Source of the DNA: Citreicella sp. C3M06
GTDB lineage: Bacteria; Pseudomonadota; Alphaproteobacteria; Rhodobacterales; Rhodobacteraceae
Reading direction: 5' to 3'
DNA length: 64,000 nucleotides
Assembly: GCF_018860705.1 (NCBI RefSeq)
Contig: NZ_JAHKQA010000078.1
Coordinates: forward strand, 111,187-175,186
Both the position numbers and the translations under genes were made by a program. Of the stretch, positions 61,750-64,000 are shown one piece after another (within the stretch, counting starts at the first letter, position 1; each line of letters begins with the position of its first letter). A model generated the notes under the pieces. That model did not search any database, was not told the origin of the DNA, and was given only the letters and a program-made list of their open reading frames with translations.

Positions 61750-62943
61750 TCAGGTCACGGGTTTGCGCCTGTGGTATTTCGGGTGATCCCACAGCGCGCC
61801 GCGCAGGATGCGGGCCAGAACCTCGACGGCTTCCTTGATTTCGGTCTCGCCGATATACAGCGGTGTGATGCCAAAGCGCAGAATGTCGGGGGCGCGGAAA
61901 TCGCCGATGACGCCAAGGTCGATCAGCGCCTGCATGATCGCATAGCCATGTTCCGAGCGGAACGAGACCTGAGAGCCACGCGCCTCGTTTTCGCGCGGCG
62001 TGGCGAGTTTCAGGCCGGGGCAATTCATTTCGATCTCTTCGATCATCAGCCCGGTCAGTTCCAGCGAGCGCTTGCGCAGACGCCCCATGTCGACCTTGTC
62101 CCAGACGTCGAGCGCCGCGTCGAGCGCCGCCATCTGCAGCACCGGCGGGGTGCCGACGCGCATCCGCTCGATGCCTTCGGCAGGGCGGTAGCCCGGTTCG
62201 AAAGAAAACGGCTTGTCATGGCCAAGCCAGCCGCACAGCGCCGGTTCGACATGATCGACATGTTCGGGCGATACATAGATAAAGGCAGGCGCACCGGGGC
62301 CGGCGTTGATGTATTTATAGGTGCAGCCAACGGCGAAATCGGCGCCGCCGGCGGCGACATGCACCGGCAGCGCGCCGACGGAATGCGCCAGATCCCAGAT
62401 CACCATCGCGCCCATATCATGCGCCTTGCGCGTCAGCGCCTTGAGATCGTGCCGTCGCCCGGTGCGGTAATCGACCTCTGTCACCAGCAGCACGCCGACC
62501 TCTTCGGTGATCGCATCCTCAAGCTCGTGCGGGGCGACGAGGCGCAGTTCGTGCCGGTCGCCAAGCATGTGGATCAGCCCTTCGGCCATATACAGATCCG
62601 ACGGGAAATTGCCCCGGTCCGACAGGATCACCCGCCGTTCCGGCACCACCTGAAGCGCCGCCGACAGCGCCTGAAACACCTTGATCGACAGGGTGTCGCC
62701 CACCACGACATGACCTTCCTCGGCGCCGATCAGGCGGCCAAGCCGGTCGCCAAGGCGGCGCGGCATCTGCATCCAGCCGCAGGCGTTCCAGCCGGTGATC
62801 AGCCGCTCGCCCCATTCCTCGGTCATCATCCGTTCCAGCCTGGCCGGCGTCGCCTTGGGCATCGGCCCCAGCGAATTGCCATCAAGATAGATCAGCCCCA
62901 ACGGAATGTGGAACTGGTCGCGAGTCCAGGCGAAATCGGTCAA
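61750..62943 (-). CDS. kynU: kynureninase
   Basis: Kynureninase splits kynurenine to anthranilate and alanine in tryptophan breakdown. The 397-residue PLP enzyme has IYLDGNSLGPMP at the start, GWNACGWMQMP, VVVGDTLSIKVFQ, VIWDLAHSVGALPV (PLP-binding Asp) and the Schiff-base Lys210 in GCTYKYINAGPGAP. No ATG fits; a TTG at 62943 preceded by GGAGGA gives the family start. The reading frame stays open upstream to 63585, but that part overlaps the methyltransferase gene and is not family-like. Confidence 0.93.
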   Translation of the reverse strand: MTDFAWTRDQFHIPLGLIYLDGNSLGPMPKATPARLERMMTEEWGERLITGWNACGWMQMPRRLGDRLGRLIGAEEGHVVVGDTLSIKVFQALSAALQVVPERRVILSDRGNFPSDLYMAEGLIHMLGDRHELRLVAPHELEDAITEEVGVLLVTEVDYRTGRRHDLKALTRKAHDMGAMVIWDLAHSVGALPVHVAAGGADFAVGCTYKYINAGPGAPAFIYVSPEHVDHVEPALCGWLGHDKPFSFEPGYRPAEGIERMRVGTPPVLQMAALDAALDVWDKVDMGRLRKRSLELTGLMIEEIEMNCPGLKLATPRENEARGSQVSFRSEHGYAIMQALIDLGVIGDFRAPDILRFGITPLYIGETEIKEAVEVLARILRGALWDHPKYHRRKPVT

Positions 62944-63147
62944 TGGGTCCTCCGGGCGTGGCGTTCTGGCAACCTGACCCGGATTCGCGGGATCGGCAAG
63001 CCGCCTCGTCCGCGCGGGGGCGCAACGGCCACAATCTGCGCGATCTGCGCCGCCATCCCGGCCCGAGACGCGCTGCCGATTTGCGGGGCTTGCGGCAGGC
63101 GCGGAACTGAGGGAACCTGCGATCTGCGAAACCATCAGGGGCGGGCA

Positions 63148-63603
63148 ATGCCGAGAAAATGGATCGATATTCCGCCGCTGTGGTTGGCCGCTTTCCTTTT
63201 GCTCGCTTGGTGGCAGGCGCGTCACCATCCGCTGGGATTGAGCTTTGGCCCGGTCTGGGCGGATCTGCTGGGCGGCGTCATGCTGGGCGCGGGGCTGCTG
63301 GTGATGGCGCTGGCGATTACCGAAATGCGGCGCAACCGCACCACGATTATGCCGCATGGCGAAGCGACGCAGCTTGTGACCAGCGGGATCTTCAGTCGGT
63401 CGCGCAATCCGATCTATCTTGCCGACAGCCTGATCCTTACGGGGCTGGTGCTTTACTGGGATGCGGTCCCGTCGCTTGCATTGGTTCCGATTTTTGTCTG
63501 GGTTATCGAAAAGAGGTTTATCGAGAAGGAAGAGATGTTTTTGCGACGCAAGTTTGTTGCTCGATATGAGCGCTATTTGCAGCAAACGCGAAGATGGCTT
63601 TGA
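63148..63603 (+). CDS. isoprenylcysteine carboxyl methyltransferase-like (PEMT/ICMT family) protein
   Basis: A 151-residue integral membrane protein with about three to four hydrophobic segments (PPLWLAAFLLLAWW, VMLGAGLLVMALAI, and LILTGLVLYWDAVP). It has the C-terminal ICMT/PEMT signature (GIFSRSRNPIYLADSLIL, and FIEKEEMFLRRKFVARYERY). It probably methylates a lipid or small molecule with SAM; the substrate is unknown. It is divergent from kynU across about 200 bp. Start ATG at 63148. Confidence 0.87.
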   Translation: MPRKWIDIPPLWLAAFLLLAWWQARHHPLGLSFGPVWADLLGGVMLGAGLLVMALAITEMRRNRTTIMPHGEATQLVTSGIFSRSRNPIYLADSLILTGLVLYWDAVPSLALVPIFVWVIEKRFIEKEEMFLRRKFVARYERYLQQTRRWL

Positions 63604-63734
63604 TATTCCGTCCGGATTCCATTAGACGGCGCGATGACGTTGCGGCCGGCTGGCCGCGCCTGTAGCACTTGTGCCGACGGCCTGATTGGCCTGAGACGGC
63701 AAAGACGCCTCAGAAACAGAGGGAGATGAGGAAC

Positions 63735-64000
63735 GTGAAGATAGGGACGCCGAAGGAGCTAGTGCCTGGTGAGAACCGGGTGGCGCTGACGCCGGAGTCG
63801 GCGCGTGCGTTGCACAAGCTGGGGCATGAGTGTCTGGTTGAAAGCGGCGCGGGCGTTGCGGCGGGCTTTTCCGACGCCGCTTACAGCGATGCGGGGGTGA
63901 CGGTGCTCGACAGTGCTGAGGCGCTGTATGAGCAGGCCGATGTGATCGCCAAGGTGCAGCCGCCGAGCGACGCTGAGGTTGACCGGCTGACAGAGGGCAA
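63735..64000 (+). CDS. pntA: NAD(P) transhydrogenase subunit alpha PntA (3' end cut by window)
   Basis: The N-terminal 88 residues of PntA are visible: VKIGTPKELVPGENRVALTP, then LGHECLVESGAGVAAGFSD and ADVIAKVQPPSDAEVDRL, as in the alanine dehydrogenase/PntA N-terminal domain. The enzyme moves hydride between NADH and NADP coupled to proton flow at the inner membrane. The start is probably GTG at 63735 (the KIGTPKE N-terminus); an ATG at 63726 in the same frame is also possible. The gene runs out of the window. Confidence 0.9.
   Translation, partial: MKIGTPKELVPGENRVALTPESARALHKLGHECLVESGAGVAAGFSDAAYSDAGVTVLDSAEALYEQADVIAKVQPPSDAEVDRLTEG

Noticed and set aside
62944..63585. Long N-terminal extension of kynU
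   Set aside because: The extra region overlaps the methyltransferase gene on the other strand and does not resemble kynureninase; the TTG at 62943 with GGAGGA fits the family N-terminus.
63642..63657. GCGGCC-GGCT-GGCCGC hairpin upstream of pntA as terminator
   Set aside because: Short stem, no T tract, no gene ending nearby on a matching strand except the methyltransferase 40 bp away; evidence too weak to list.

Overview
This 64 kb, GC-rich window looks like chromosome of a Rhodobacteraceae-type alphaproteobacterium (Roseobacter/Paracoccus/Rhodobacter relatives). The grounds are: an irr-fabA-fabB-fabI block, a miaB-phoH-ybeY-corC-lnt-metK-trmB run, a SAM/SAH-type riboswitch in front of metK (a class known from Rhodobacterales), an opgG-opgI-opgH arrangement like that of Rhodobacter sphaeroides, and a lspA-DUF3035-M16-M16 operon. 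No phage, insertion sequence or CRISPR array is visible. Most of the window is housekeeping or conserved accessory metabolism.

Layout. (1) 1-7.1 kb: a carbon-phosphorus lyase operon phnG-H-I-(small ORF)-J-K-L-N. It meets a convergent 2H-phosphoesterase gene of the DUF1045/RcsP type, which is divergent from phnM across a 41-bp gap holding an inverted repeat. Together these encode breakdown of phosphonates through ribose-phosphonate intermediates. (2) 7.3-12.9 kb: an orphan hisH and unsaturated fatty acid genes fabI, fabB and fabA on the minus strand, divergent from the iron regulator irr, then a flavin reductase and a hypothetical glycosyltransferase-like gene. (3) 13-25 kb: miaB, an OmpA-like protein and a lipoprotein sharing a novel motif, phoH, ybeY, corC, lnt, riboswitch-controlled metK, trmB, aroA, cmk and an aldo/keto reductase. 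(4) 25-29 kb: opgG-opgI-opgH on the minus strand (osmoregulated periplasmic glucans), sitting between cmk and rpsA. (5) 29-34.2 kb: rpsA, ihfB, lapA, trpF, a transglutaminase-like gene, rpmJ and tRNA-Val(GAC).

(6) 34.4-42.4 kb: an N-formylglutamate amidohydrolase, then a minus-strand block for lipid A/Kdo and related functions (lpxK, waaA-like, DUF4170, cysQ-like, pmbA, glycosidase, rbfA), then dapB and an SDHAF4-like gene. (7) 42.5-52.3 kb: rsmB, heparinase-like, purH, then minus-strand lspA, DUF3035 lipoprotein, two M16 peptidases, and dapA. (8) 52.4-64 kb: a soluble lytic transglycosylase, a LOG-family protein, a LysM protein, an ATM1-type ABC exporter, glcB with a GlcG-like partner, a class I glutamine amidotransferase-like hydrolase, kynU, an isoprenylcysteine methyltransferase-like protein and the start of pntA.

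The most noteworthy non-genic structure is a family of palindromic intergenic repeats (at least seven loci, in two subtypes with different conserved tails). There is also a 260-bp segment flanked by perfect 15-bp direct repeats inside the phn operon, and several unassigned hairpins or operators. Where the longest reading frame is clearly not the real gene, start codons were set from ribosome-binding sites, overlaps and family N-termini. Several genes appear to use GTG or TTG.
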